From NCBI GenBank assembly GCA_945870855.1, contig CAMBTP010000002.1:1-64000 (forward strand): a stretch of 64,000 bases of DNA, written 5' to 3'. The DNA is from Prosthecobacter debontii. Lineage in GTDB: Bacteria; Verrucomicrobiota; Verrucomicrobiia; Verrucomicrobiales; Akkermansiaceae. Shown in pieces: positions 8,395 through 17,708 of the stretch. The notes under the pieces are model-generated. The model worked only from the letters and a program-made list of their open reading frames with translations. It had not been told where the DNA came from and searched no databases. The position numbers and the translations under genes were made by a program. The stretch's first letter is position 1. Every line of letters starts with the position of its first letter.

Positions 8395-9318
8395 ATGAAA
8401 ACCCCATCCAATCATTCCAAGCGCGGCTTCTCCCTCATCGAACTGCTGGTGGCGATGGCGATAACTACGATCATCGTTACCGTCCTCGTGTCCGTAACGG
8501 CAATGGCACTGGACACATGGAACCGCAGCCGCGCGGAAATCCGGGCCGCCCGCCAAGCCAAGTCGATGATCGACTCAATGGCGCGCGACTTCGAATCCTT
8601 CGTGTCCCGCAAAGGCAACACCTTCGAATGGCTTTCCGCCAAATCCACCCCTCCGAGCGAGGGGCCGAATGGCAGCCTTAGCCCCAACGCAATCGATCTC
8701 GTCTTTTTCTCGGCGGCCACTGACCGCTACAATGGTAAAATTGGCACAGCCACCGACTTGGGTGGTGATGTCTCCACCGTTGGATACAAACTAACTTACA
8801 AGGACCCCATTGCTGGTGAGGACAAGGACGAATATAAAACTTTTGTTCTTTATCGCAAGCTAGTGGATCCGAAAGAGACGTTTGAAAAAATTCTGGGACA
8901 AGCAATCATCAAAACCCCATTTGACGCGGCAAGTGGAACTGCCATCGACAAGAAGGAGAACTTCATCTGCGAGAACGTCTATCAGTTCACTCTTACTTTC
9001 CATGTGGGTACCACTATTACCACCGGTTTAAAATCCGTCACCGTCCCCGTAGGAAAGGGTGCAAATTCCACGGAGGAATTCCGGATCACGGGAAGCGGCA
9101 TCCAAACTACCTACGACCCAGACGGCGCGAAAGAACCGGACAATGCACAGCTAAAAGCCGGACGCCTCTCCGCTGCGGAAATATCCATCACCGTACTCAG
9201 CGATTTCGGCATGCAGCAAATGCGCAGGCGCAGCGATCTCACCGGAGCCAAACTCGCTGAATTCATCGCGAAGCACTCCTACCAGTATTCAAAGGTCGTG
9301 CAGCTGCCGGGTTCGTAG
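8395..9318 (+). CDS. pseudopilin, third of three (GspJ-like)
   Basis: 307 residues; the leader ends SKRG, then FSLIELLVAMAITTIIVTVLV with glutamate +5. The segment after the helix (RAEIRAARQAKSMIDSMARDFESFVSR) resembles GspJ-type minor pseudopilins or a verrucomicrobial cassette protein C. A good GGAGG ribosome binding site lies at 8380-8384, unlike most genes here. It ends the operon; a palindromic repeat follows and the next gene is convergent. No large fourth member follows in this window. Confidence 0.8.
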   Translation: MKTPSNHSKRGFSLIELLVAMAITTIIVTVLVSVTAMALDTWNRSRAEIRAARQAKSMIDSMARDFESFVSRKGNTFEWLSAKSTPPSEGPNGSLSPNAIDLVFFSAATDRYNGKIGTATDLGGDVSTVGYKLTYKDPIAGEDKDEYKTFVLYRKLVDPKETFEKILGQAIIKTPFDAASGTAIDKKENFICENVYQFTLTFHVGTTITTGLKSVTVPVGKGANSTEEFRITGSGIQTTYDPDGAKEPDNAQLKAGRLSAAEISITVLSDFGMQQMRRRSDLTGAKLAEFIAKHSYQYSKVVQLPGS

Positions 9319-9372
9319 GAGTCTGCGCATTTTCTACTGAGCATGCCGGAGCGTGCCGCAGATTTCGAAACT

Positions 9373-9519
9373 TGGACTGCTACAGCCTGCTGTAGCTTTC
9401 GGCCATGCAGCCTGCTGCGAACCGGACGGCATTGGCAACTTGCGGCGCGATCACTTCCAATCCTCCGCCGCTGACAGCAGGCTGTCTCACGGAAAGCTAC
9501 AGCAGGCTGTAGCAGTCCA
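9373..9519. repeat. palindromic dispersed repeat, copy 1 (147 bp)
   Basis: The ends are a perfect 28 bp inverted repeat (9373-9400 with 9492-9519), starting TGGACTGC and ending GCAGTCCA. Inside are four small palindromes: CTACAGC-GCTGTAG near each end, plus GCAGCCTGCTGC and GACAGCAGGCTGTC in the interior. It lies between two convergent genes. Other copies are at 18846, 19002, 19158 and 33704. It has no coding capacity and looks like a MITE or BIME-type element. Confidence 0.9.
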
Positions 9520-9549
9520 TAGCCTGTCGGCAAAGTCCGCCACGCTTGA

Positions 9550-10146
9550 TCATCTCCCCAGAATACTCTTGGACTGATCCAGATTCAGCGAGCGCTGCTC
9601 CTTCCAATCGATCACAGAGGGAGCTTTATAAGTCTTACGCTGGCTTTCGATCAGCGCGTTCGTCGGCCTATCGATCGCAGGGTTCCTGCTCTCAAGTGCT
9701 GATTCACGCGGCAGAGTGTTGGTCTTGAAAGGATCTGAGATTCTCGCAGCCTTGCCATTGTAGCGAGCCACTTGACCGTCCTGCTGAGCCTGCTTCTGGA
9801 ACCTAGAGCCGTCGGTATTGCCTTCGTAGGATTTCTTCCCGTATTCCTTACTGCCCCACCAGGATTTCTTCGCATAGTCGCCAGTCTTGTAGCGCTCCAT
9901 GGGTTCGAGCTTGTCCTTGAAATACGGCGTATCGCGCTGGCTGTCGTAGCTGCTGCGCTTATCGATCTTGGGCACCCATTCGCCCTTCTCGTTCTGCTTG
10001 TAGCCTGCGTTTTCGGAAAGCCTTTCCTGCAAGCCCGGTCTCTCCGCCTGAGTGGGCTTCGAGTTATCGACCTTTTCCCCAGCGCAAGAAACCATCAAGG
10101 CGCACGCAGCCGTCAGCGGAAAAAACGCTATCCAACCTTTGCTCAT
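9550..10146 (-). CDS. hypothetical lipoprotein, charged and disordered
   Basis: 198 residues with the signal MSKGWIAFFPLTAACALMVSC (lipobox MVSC, Cys 21). The mature part is highly charged with many Lys, Gln, Arg and Asp, aromatic YFKDKLEPMERY and SWWGSKEYGKK patches, and no recognised domain. Its ATG overlaps the stop of the upstream TPR gene (ATGA), so the two are translationally coupled and probably act together in the envelope. Confidence 0.65.
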   Translation of the reverse strand: MSKGWIAFFPLTAACALMVSCAGEKVDNSKPTQAERPGLQERLSENAGYKQNEKGEWVPKIDKRSSYDSQRDTPYFKDKLEPMERYKTGDYAKKSWWGSKEYGKKSYEGNTDGSRFQKQAQQDGQVARYNGKAARISDPFKTNTLPRESALESRNPAIDRPTNALIESQRKTYKAPSVIDWKEQRSLNLDQSKSILGR

Positions 10147-12581
10147 CGCTTGTCCTCCAATTTAATTTCCAGTGCCTGGTCGGGTAGCGCTCCCCGTTCC
10201 AAGGCTTTCTGATAAAACTCGCGCGCCTCCTCAAGGCGCCCGCTCTTCGCGTAGATGAGTGCGAGGTTGAAGTATGGCTCACTTGGAACCGGATCTGCCG
10301 TAATGGCCGATTTAAAATTCGCCTCGGCATCGCCCATTTTGCTCAGACGGTAAGCGATGGTTCCAAGCAATAGATAGGCCTTGGCGTCGTCGGGTGCGAG
10401 TTCGACACAGCGCTTCACATGAAGTTCCGCAGCCGCGATATCACCTACCTTGAGGTGTGCGTAACCCAGCATACGATGCGCATAAGGGTTGTTGGCATCC
10501 AACTCCACCGCGCTAGTGAAACTCTCTGTGGCGGATAGCGGATCATCCAATTTCAGTTGCACAACACCGAGCTTGCAGAGCGCGGGCACGTGACCCGGAT
10601 TTTGCTCGACCATGAGTTCGAAAAGTTCACGGGTTGGAAGCAACCGGCCGGCTAGATAGGCTTTCGTGGCCGCCCGGTCATAGCTTTCCATTTCGCGGTT
10701 CAAGTCGGAGGTGGCGCGTCCAACCGTATTGCGATCCCTTGCGAACGGGGAAACGAACTCACCGTCAACCTGTTGGTCGGCAACGAGTTTTTGTTCCTCC
10801 GGGGTCAGTGCCATCTCCGCACCGACAAAAAGCTCGATCGCTTCGTTGAGGCTTTCATCCTCTTTGCCAAGCTGCTTCGCCGCCTCGACGATCACCTCTT
10901 TTGCCTGCCTCCGATGCTCCTGCACGCGGAGTTGGCGGCGGATCACTTCCCGCAGCATCTCCACTTCCGCAGGGTCGGCGTTCACTTCGCCTTTTGCCAA
11001 GGCGGCCTCTTCACTGTTGAGTCTGGCCGTGAGATCCGAAAGACGCTTGGTTTGCTCACTGTTCTCATGCTGGAGGCGATTGATTTGACTCTTCGCAACC
11101 GCAAGGTCACGCAGGGCATCTAAGGTATCATCCTTGGCCGCATTATTATCCTTGTTGAGGCGATCCACCTTTTCGTTCGCCTCGCGCAGGTTTTTCGCAA
11201 GACCCATGTTCTGCTCGATGAGTTCCTGCGTGCGATCCGCCTCGCTCAATTTCAGCAACGCCGCCATCTGGTCGCGCTCGAGCAACAGGCCGTCGCGTTC
11301 CTCACGCAGCTCGGCAAAGGCATCGCGGCTTTCCTCCAGCTCGTTCTTCAAGGCAGTGATCTCACCTTGCGCGTCGTCAAGTTCCTTGGATTTTTTCACA
11401 AGTGCTTTTTCAAGCATCTCCATCTGTTTACGTTGTCCCTTTACGACATCGTTTGCCACCTCGCGTTCCTTCACCAGATTGCGGTTCAGATTTGCCTCGG
11501 CCTGGCGTAGTTCCTCCGCCTGTTTCTTTATGATATCCATGTCCGCAGCAAGGATCTCGATCTTGGAAAGAGCTTCCGTCTGTTGTCCGCGGCTGGTTCT
11601 CAGCGCCATACCCATCGCATCTCGCTCCTGCTCCAATTCCTCGATCTTCTTGTTGAGCGCATCCATCTCGCTCTTGACTGGCGCGGTGGCCATCTGCGCC
11701 CGCAGCGACTGGACACTGGCCTCAGCTGCCTGAAGCTGACGGGATAGAGTATCGTTCTGCTTGCGCATGTCCTCGACACGCGCCGCGTTACGCATGGCCT
11801 CATTGCTACCAGCAACGGCCTGCGCAATCATCTTTTTCAAGCGCGCCACTTCGGCTTGGGCTTCTTTTGCGCCGGTATTCGCCTGCGCTTTTACCTCGGC
11901 CTCCTTAAGCTTCTGCGCCAAGGCCTCATTCTGTCGCTGAACGTCCTGTAAACGCGTCGCGTTGCGCATCGCCTCATTGCCACGCGCATCCGCTTCGGAA
12001 ATCATTTTCCTGAGTCTCGCAAGTTCTGCCTCCGCATCCTTCAGCCGACGCGCCGCCAACGGATCCACCTCTAAGATACCTCGACTAGGAATTTTCGGAA
12101 TGACCGGCTCCGTCTGAGGCGACGGTTTCGGTGTGACACCTGGGTCAGCAGGTTTCGGTATCATAACCGTCTCCTTATCTGGCGTAGCGCCCACTTTCAC
12201 ACCGCCCTCCAGTTCAGCAATCACTCCCTTTTCCCTATTGAACTGCTCCCCCGCTTTCCCGCGCACCACCTCGATTGCCTTCGTGGTGAGATCGCGGCGG
12301 TTTCCCACCATACCCGATTTCCAGTCAGGATAATATTTTCCCACTGAATCGAACAGCTTCCCCGCCTGTTCGTATTTTTTAAGAGAACCTAGAAAATCGC
12401 CGTCCTTCTCAAGCTGTTCGGCTGCTCGGATTTCCAGATACGCTTGAAAATAGACATCCGAGGGATCGAAATTTGAATCCACCGGAGCCTGGGCCATGAC
12501 GCGGCAAAGCGTGAAGACCGCGAAGCCCGTCATCATCACCCAGCTGAAACGCGCTTGAGTTCGGGTAAAAGCTTCATGCAT
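10143..12581 (-). CDS. exported coiled-coil protein with C-terminal TPR domain
   Basis: 812 residues. An N-terminal signal-like segment (WVMMTGFAVFTLCRVMAQA) is followed by a short helical domain. A Pro-rich linker then leads into a long heptad-rich coiled coil at roughly residues 170-560, with repeated EAMRNA motifs. About four tetratricopeptide repeats fill residues 650-812 (PYAHRMLGYAHLKVGD, AKAYLLLGTIAYRLS, PYFNLALIYAKSGR). It is probably a periplasmic or outer-membrane scaffold that assembles partners. It is translationally coupled to the lipoprotein downstream. No enzymatic motif is visible. Confidence 0.75.
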   Translation of the reverse strand: MHEAFTRTQARFSWVMMTGFAVFTLCRVMAQAPVDSNFDPSDVYFQAYLEIRAAEQLEKDGDFLGSLKKYEQAGKLFDSVGKYYPDWKSGMVGNRRDLTTKAIEVVRGKAGEQFNREKGVIAELEGGVKVGATPDKETVMIPKPADPGVTPKPSPQTEPVIPKIPSRGILEVDPLAARRLKDAEAELARLRKMISEADARGNEAMRNATRLQDVQRQNEALAQKLKEAEVKAQANTGAKEAQAEVARLKKMIAQAVAGSNEAMRNAARVEDMRKQNDTLSRQLQAAEASVQSLRAQMATAPVKSEMDALNKKIEELEQERDAMGMALRTSRGQQTEALSKIEILAADMDIIKKQAEELRQAEANLNRNLVKEREVANDVVKGQRKQMEMLEKALVKKSKELDDAQGEITALKNELEESRDAFAELREERDGLLLERDQMAALLKLSEADRTQELIEQNMGLAKNLREANEKVDRLNKDNNAAKDDTLDALRDLAVAKSQINRLQHENSEQTKRLSDLTARLNSEEAALAKGEVNADPAEVEMLREVIRRQLRVQEHRRQAKEVIVEAAKQLGKEDESLNEAIELFVGAEMALTPEEQKLVADQQVDGEFVSPFARDRNTVGRATSDLNREMESYDRAATKAYLAGRLLPTRELFELMVEQNPGHVPALCKLGVVQLKLDDPLSATESFTSAVELDANNPYAHRMLGYAHLKVGDIAAAELHVKRCVELAPDDAKAYLLLGTIAYRLSKMGDAEANFKSAITADPVPSEPYFNLALIYAKSGRLEEAREFYQKALERGALPDQALEIKLEDKR

Positions 12582-12831
12582 CAGGCCTTCTGTCTATCAC
12601 CGAACCCTTATCCCGCAAGCTCATATTGACCGAAAGGAAATCACCAATGACAAAATACTTAGGTTTTCCAAAATACACATAAGCACAATATGTAGTATGC
12701 ATATTGATAATTTAACACCATATATCGTGCTCCGCGCGACTCTCGGCTTGCCTCACCAAAAACATTCTCTAGGGTCTTTTCAATACCCAATCCGATCAGG
12801 GCACCCCTTTCCAATCCAACTCACCCACCCC

Positions 12832-15800
12832 ATGTATCTCAAGACCCTCGAAATCCAAGGCTTCAAATCCTTCGCTGACAAGACCGTGTTCGAATTCGCA
12901 GAAGGCGTCACCGGCATCGTCGGCCCGAACGGCTGTGGCAAATCGAACGTCGTCGATGCAATCCGTTGGGTTCTCGGCGAGACCTCCGCGAAAGCCCTGC
13001 GCGGTGGCGAGATGGCCGATGTCATTTTTAACGGCACGGAAAAACGCAAGCCGCTCGGCATGGCGGAGGTCACGCTGACGATGGCGAATTGCGAGGAGTC
13101 GCTTAAAGTTGATTTCAATGAGGTCGCCATCACGCGCCGGGTGTTCCGCGATGGCCGCTCCGAATACCGCCTCAACGGCACTCTCTGCCGCCTCCGCGAT
13201 TTCCACGATCTCTTCATGGACACCGGCATCGGCCGCACCGCCTACTCGATCATGGCGCAGGGTCAGATCGACCAGATTCTTTCCTCCAAACCCGAGGAAC
13301 GCCGCGCGGTGTTCGAGGAAGCCGCTGGAATCACGAAATTCAAACGTGAGAAAAAAGACGCGCTCCGCAAACTCGAATATACCGAAGCAAACCTGCTTCG
13401 CGTTTCCGATGTCCTCGCTGAGCAGGAGCGCCGCATGAATTCTCTAAAGCGCCAGGTCGCGAAAGCCCGCCGTTTCCAAGGACTCTCCAACGATTACCGC
13501 ATCCTCGACACCAACCTCGCTCACAAGCGCTATACCGAGATCACCGCCGAGCGCGCGGAACTTACCACTTCGATCCGCTCGCTCGACGCGCAGGATTCCC
13601 ATCTCTCCAGGCAGCTCCCTGAAAAGGAAGAACTCGTTTCCGAAGCCCGCTCCGCCGCCCGCTTGTTCGAATCCGAACTCGCCGAACTCCGCCAGCAACT
13701 CAACGAGCACCGCAACGCTCTCGCATCCGCCGAGGCGCGCATTGCTTTCAACAACGAGCGCAAATCCGAACTCGACAGCCGTATTGCGCAGAACCATTCC
13801 GACATCTCCTCCACCCGCGAAAAACTCGCCCAGCAGGAATTCGATTTCACTGCCGCCAACGAAGCGCTTGATCAGATCAACCGCCGCATTGCCGAGCAAG
13901 AGCTGGATCTCCAGAAACTCGAGGAACGCACCGTCACCGCCCGCGAATCCCGTGCGAACCTCGAAACCGCCCTCCGCGCCTCCCGCGCCGAGGCAAACAC
14001 TTGCCAGAACCTCATCGCCTCTATGCAGGCGAAAATCGAGTCCGCCCTCGCCCAGCTCGAAGGCAACCGTGAGCGCGCCCGCCAGCTAGCCGAGGAAGAG
14101 CAGCGCCTCAACATCAGCGTCGAGGAGTACATCGCTCAGCAGACCAACATCGCCGCCCTAGTTTCCGAAACCGGCGCACAACTTACCGAACTGGAAGAGG
14201 CTTTCCAACATGCCGAGCGCAGCTATCAGCACACCCGAGGCGATCTCGATGCCGCCCGTACCGCCGCCACGGAATCCAATAAAATCCTAGCCCAGCGCTC
14301 CGCTCGCCTCGATGCGGTGAAGCAGCTCGTTGCATCCGGCGAAGGCTTCGCGAAGGGCACGCAGAACCTCCTAAAAGGTCTCGACGCCCCCGACGAATTC
14401 AAGCCCTCCATCGATGGCGTGCTTGCCACGTTCATCCAAGCTGATGACTTCGCCGCCCGCGCGATCGAAGCCGCACTCGGCGCGAAGCTTCAGACTGTCC
14501 TAGTCTCCGATTCTGCCATCGCGGAAACTCTCATCCAACGCCTCACCGAGAAGAAACTCGGCCAAGCCGCCATCCTTCCAAAAAATCTTATCCCGAAAGC
14601 CGCTGGCACCCAAGTCGAGACCCTCCCTCCCGGTGCCACCGCATGGGCGCTCGACAAAGTGAAGTCCGAGCCACAGGTCGCTGCGATCATCGAGCAGCTC
14701 CTTGAAAAAACCCTCATCGTCCCGGATCTCGCCACCGCGCTGAAACTCCGCACCGACTACAGCACTCTAACTTTCGTCACCCTCACCGGTGAAACGCTTT
14801 CGCCCGAAGGCACGATCCAAGGTGGTGCCTCTTCCGGCCCCTCCACTTCCCTTCTTGAAAGACAGAATGAAGTCCGCTCGCTCGAAACGGAAGTCACAGC
14901 CCTCCGCCAATCTGACGAGGAAGCCCGCACCCGCGTCACCACGCTTGAGTCCCAGCTCGAAGCGCAGCGCGAAGCAGTCGAGGTCTCCCGCGAGCGCCTC
15001 CAGCGCCAGAAAGTGGAACTCTCCACTCTCCAAGGCCAGCTCTCACTCGCCACCCGCGAGGTCGAGAATTTCAACACTCGCATCGAGAACGTCCGCTGGG
15101 AACGCTCCGAACTCGACAAGCGCGAGAACGCCGCGGCCGATTCCCGCGAGTCCCTCGAATCCGAACTTGCCTCCTCGCGCGATCGTCTCGCCGCCATCGA
15201 GGATCAGACCCGATCACTCCAGTCGCAGTCGGATTCCGCGATCTCATCAGAACAGGAACTCAGCGCCGCACTCAACGAACTCCGCACCATCCTCGCCGTC
15301 GAAAAACGCGCCAAACAAGCCGCCGAGGAACAGCAGCGCCCGATGGAAGCCCGCCTTTCCGAACTCCGCGAACTCGCCATCCGGCGGGAAGCAGAGATCG
15401 CGAATTTCACCAATCGCATCCAGGCCGCCGCCGAGGAAAACGTCTCACTGAAAAACCAGGCTGAGGATCACCGCATCGAGGCCGAGGATCTCCAGATGGT
15501 TCTTTCCGAAAAAGCCGAAGGCCGCAGCGAACTCATCAAGGCGATCGAGGAAGCAGAAACGCAGCTCTCCGCGATCCGCAAACAACTCGCCGCTACCAAC
15601 GAGCAGAAAGGCCGCGAGGAAATCGCCGCCACTAAGCTCGATCTCCGTTTGGAAAACCTCATGGATGCCACCGAGGATCGCCACCAAATCACCCTCGCCA
15701 CCTTCGAGCCGGACGCGCATTTGTTGCTGGCTACGCTGGCAAGTCGCAAGGCGCGCAACGCTTCCGGAGCGGATGAAACCGATCCAGAGGTAGCCGAGGA

Positions 15801-16605
15801 ATCCACGGCCAACGCAGATCAAAAATCCCCAATCAACAATCCTCAATCATCAATCGACCCTCTTCAGGACATACCCGGCGAGCCGAATTGGTCTCAGGTC
15901 GAGTCCCTTGTCCACGACCTCAAGCGCAAGATCGAGTCCATGGGCCCCGTCAACGTCGATGCCATCGAGGAATACGACGAACTCGAAGAGCGCCACAATT
16001 TCCTCCGCAACCAGCACGACGACCTCGTCAACTCCAAGACCGAGCTTCTCGCTGTAATCGAGCGCATCAACGAAGAAACCCAGCGCCGCTTCTCCGAAAC
16101 CTTCGCGCAAGTCCGCATTAATTTCCGCGAAATGTTCAAGGAACTCTTCGGTGAAAAAGGCGAAGCCGACCTCACCCTCATCGACGAAAACGACCCGCTC
16201 GAATCCGGCATTGAGGTCATCGCGAAACCTCCGGGCAAAAAACTCCAGTCCATCACCCTCCTCTCCGGCGGCGAGCGATCGATGACCGCCGTCGCGCTGC
16301 TATTCTCGATCTACATGATCAAGCCCTCGCCCTTCTGCGTCCTCGACGAGCTCGACGCCCCGCTTGACGAATCGAACATCAGCCGCTTCGTGAAAGTCCT
16401 CGACCGCTTCATCGACCGCTCCCAGTTCATCATCGTCACTCACTCCAAACGCACCATGGCCCGCGCCGACGTGATGTATGGCGTCACCATGGAGGAATTC
16501 GGCGTTTCAAAACCCGTCGGCATGCGCCTAACCGCTTCCAGCGACGTCACAAAAACTGAAGCCAAATCCGCCGCACAGAAAGCCGCGCTGAGACTGGATG
16601 CGTGA
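12832..16605 (+). CDS. smc: chromosome segregation protein SMC
   Basis: This is the SMC ATPase of the bacterial condensin, which loops and segregates the chromosome. The 1257 residues follow the SMC plan: an N-terminal head with Walker A GPNGCGKS (K37), a coiled coil, a hinge at about 500-660, a returning coiled coil, then the C-terminal signature LLSGGERSM (about 1143) and Walker B FCVLDELDAPLDESN (about 1170). The start MYLKTLEIQGFKSF is the family N-terminus; 45 open codons upstream do not match it. An odd low-complexity stretch near residues 997-1008 is encoded by a simple CAATC-type repeat at 15821-15855. No scpA/scpB is adjacent. Confidence 0.96.
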   Translation: MYLKTLEIQGFKSFADKTVFEFAEGVTGIVGPNGCGKSNVVDAIRWVLGETSAKALRGGEMADVIFNGTEKRKPLGMAEVTLTMANCEESLKVDFNEVAITRRVFRDGRSEYRLNGTLCRLRDFHDLFMDTGIGRTAYSIMAQGQIDQILSSKPEERRAVFEEAAGITKFKREKKDALRKLEYTEANLLRVSDVLAEQERRMNSLKRQVAKARRFQGLSNDYRILDTNLAHKRYTEITAERAELTTSIRSLDAQDSHLSRQLPEKEELVSEARSAARLFESELAELRQQLNEHRNALASAEARIAFNNERKSELDSRIAQNHSDISSTREKLAQQEFDFTAANEALDQINRRIAEQELDLQKLEERTVTARESRANLETALRASRAEANTCQNLIASMQAKIESALAQLEGNRERARQLAEEEQRLNISVEEYIAQQTNIAALVSETGAQLTELEEAFQHAERSYQHTRGDLDAARTAATESNKILAQRSARLDAVKQLVASGEGFAKGTQNLLKGLDAPDEFKPSIDGVLATFIQADDFAARAIEAALGAKLQTVLVSDSAIAETLIQRLTEKKLGQAAILPKNLIPKAAGTQVETLPPGATAWALDKVKSEPQVAAIIEQLLEKTLIVPDLATALKLRTDYSTLTFVTLTGETLSPEGTIQGGASSGPSTSLLERQNEVRSLETEVTALRQSDEEARTRVTTLESQLEAQREAVEVSRERLQRQKVELSTLQGQLSLATREVENFNTRIENVRWERSELDKRENAAADSRESLESELASSRDRLAAIEDQTRSLQSQSDSAISSEQELSAALNELRTILAVEKRAKQAAEEQQRPMEARLSELRELAIRREAEIANFTNRIQAAAEENVSLKNQAEDHRIEAEDLQMVLSEKAEGRSELIKAIEEAETQLSAIRKQLAATNEQKGREEIAATKLDLRLENLMDATEDRHQITLATFEPDAHLLLATLASRKARNASGADETDPEVAEESTANADQKSPINNPQSSIDPLQDIPGEPNWSQVESLVHDLKRKIESMGPVNVDAIEEYDELEERHNFLRNQHDDLVNSKTELLAVIERINEETQRRFSETFAQVRINFREMFKELFGEKGEADLTLIDENDPLESGIEVIAKPPGKKLQSITLLSGGERSMTAVALLFSIYMIKPSPFCVLDELDAPLDESNISRFVKVLDRFIDRSQFIIVTHSKRTMARADVMYGVTMEEFGVSKPVGMRLTASSDVTKTEAKSAAQKAALRLDA

Positions 16606-16613
16606 TGCCCTCC

Positions 16614-17696
16614 TCACACCGCCACGGGAGAGCCGATGGTGGCGGACTCGTAGAGGGCGTCTATGATCAGCATCAACTTGTGCGCTTGCTCAGGGGTGTT
16701 GAACGGAGCGGCCTTGCCATTGATTGTATCGATGAAGTTTGCAGCGGAATTAATCCGACCCATATCTTCACAGGCTTCGGTGATGATAGTGCGGTTCACG
16801 CTGTTGCCGCTTTCCTGAACGTAGAGTTCGCAGGTGTCGATCGCGGTGTCATCGAGTCCGTCGCGACCGAAGAGCCGCTCGACCTTGCCGCCCGCCTTGG
16901 TGCCTTGGAACACGACAGAGACTTCCTCGCGCTTCACCATCTCGGCCCATGAGACCTGGAGAGAGAGAACTTGGCCGGTCTTGAAAGTCACGAAACCGTG
17001 GACAGCATTCTCCACATCCGTGGTGCCACCGACGCGGTCGGGGATGCCCCACGGACCTTTGAAACCGGGATCGGTGATGTGGTCGTTGAAAGTATTTGCC
17101 AACACGTGAGCCGGCTCTGGGTAACCCATAAAATAGAGGGCGAGATCGATCATGTGCAGAAGATCGATGGTAGCTCCGCCACCGGCCATGGCCTTGGTGG
17201 TGAACCATCCGCCGAAGCCTGGGATGCCAGTGCGGCGGATCCACTTCGCCTGCGCGGAGTTGATTTTTCCGCAGGTGCCGTCTTCCACATACTTCTTCAT
17301 CGCCTGTGATTCGGGGCGGGCGCGGTTGTTGAAATTGAACATCAGAGTTTTACCGACCTCCTTGGAAACGGAGACCATCTCCGCGACCTCACCGGCGTTG
17401 AGGCCGGGAGGTTTTTCGCAAAAGACATGTTTCCCAGCGCGCAGGCATTGCAGCGCGAGTGGGGCGTGGAATTTATTCGGCACGATGATGCTTACGGCAT
17501 CCAGATCTGGCGTTCCGGCGAGCATTTCCTCCACGGATGTGAAAACACCTGCGATGCCCCATTCCTTCGCTGCCTTCTCTGCCGCACCCGGTGCTGGATC
17601 CGCCACCGCGACGATCTCCGCCCCGGCTTTGCGGAATCCCTCCGCGTGATATTTCACCATCCAACCCGCTCCGATGACTCCTACTTTCAGTGACAT
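16614..17696 (-). CDS. Gfo/Idh/MocA family oxidoreductase
   Basis: 360 residues. An N-terminal NAD(P)-binding Rossmann fold has VIGAGWMVKYH. The family EKP motif is in HVFCEKPPGLNAGEVAEM, and the substrate domain includes the segment GGATIDLLHMIDLALYFMG with the usual catalytic-region D and H. These enzymes oxidise or epimerise sugars and inositols in the cytosol. It follows the sugar isomerase-like gene at 17709 by 12 bases, so the two form an operon acting on one carbohydrate. It converges on smc with an 8-base gap. The substrate is not predictable. Confidence 0.9.
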   Translation of the reverse strand: MSLKVGVIGAGWMVKYHAEGFRKAGAEIVAVADPAPGAAEKAAKEWGIAGVFTSVEEMLAGTPDLDAVSIIVPNKFHAPLALQCLRAGKHVFCEKPPGLNAGEVAEMVSVSKEVGKTLMFNFNNRARPESQAMKKYVEDGTCGKINSAQAKWIRRTGIPGFGGWFTTKAMAGGGATIDLLHMIDLALYFMGYPEPAHVLANTFNDHITDPGFKGPWGIPDRVGGTTDVENAVHGFVTFKTGQVLSLQVSWAEMVKREEVSVVFQGTKAGGKVERLFGRDGLDDTAIDTCELYVQESGNSVNRTIITEACEDMGRINSAANFIDTINGKAAPFNTPEQAHKLMLIIDALYESATIGSPVAV

Positions 17697-17708
17697 GATC
17701 GTGATCGA

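Noticed and set aside
9373-9519. CRISPR-like reading of the clustered palindromic repeats
   Set aside because: Copies are dispersed, about 148 bp long, without regular spacers of 30-40 bases and without cas genes.
12582-12831. Extension of SMC upstream to 12697, and a promoter at 12626 (TTGACC)
   Set aside because: The extra 45 residues do not match the SMC N-terminus, and no clear -10 box is spaced from the hexamer. The gap holds a short AATATG/CATATT inverted repeat but nothing firm.
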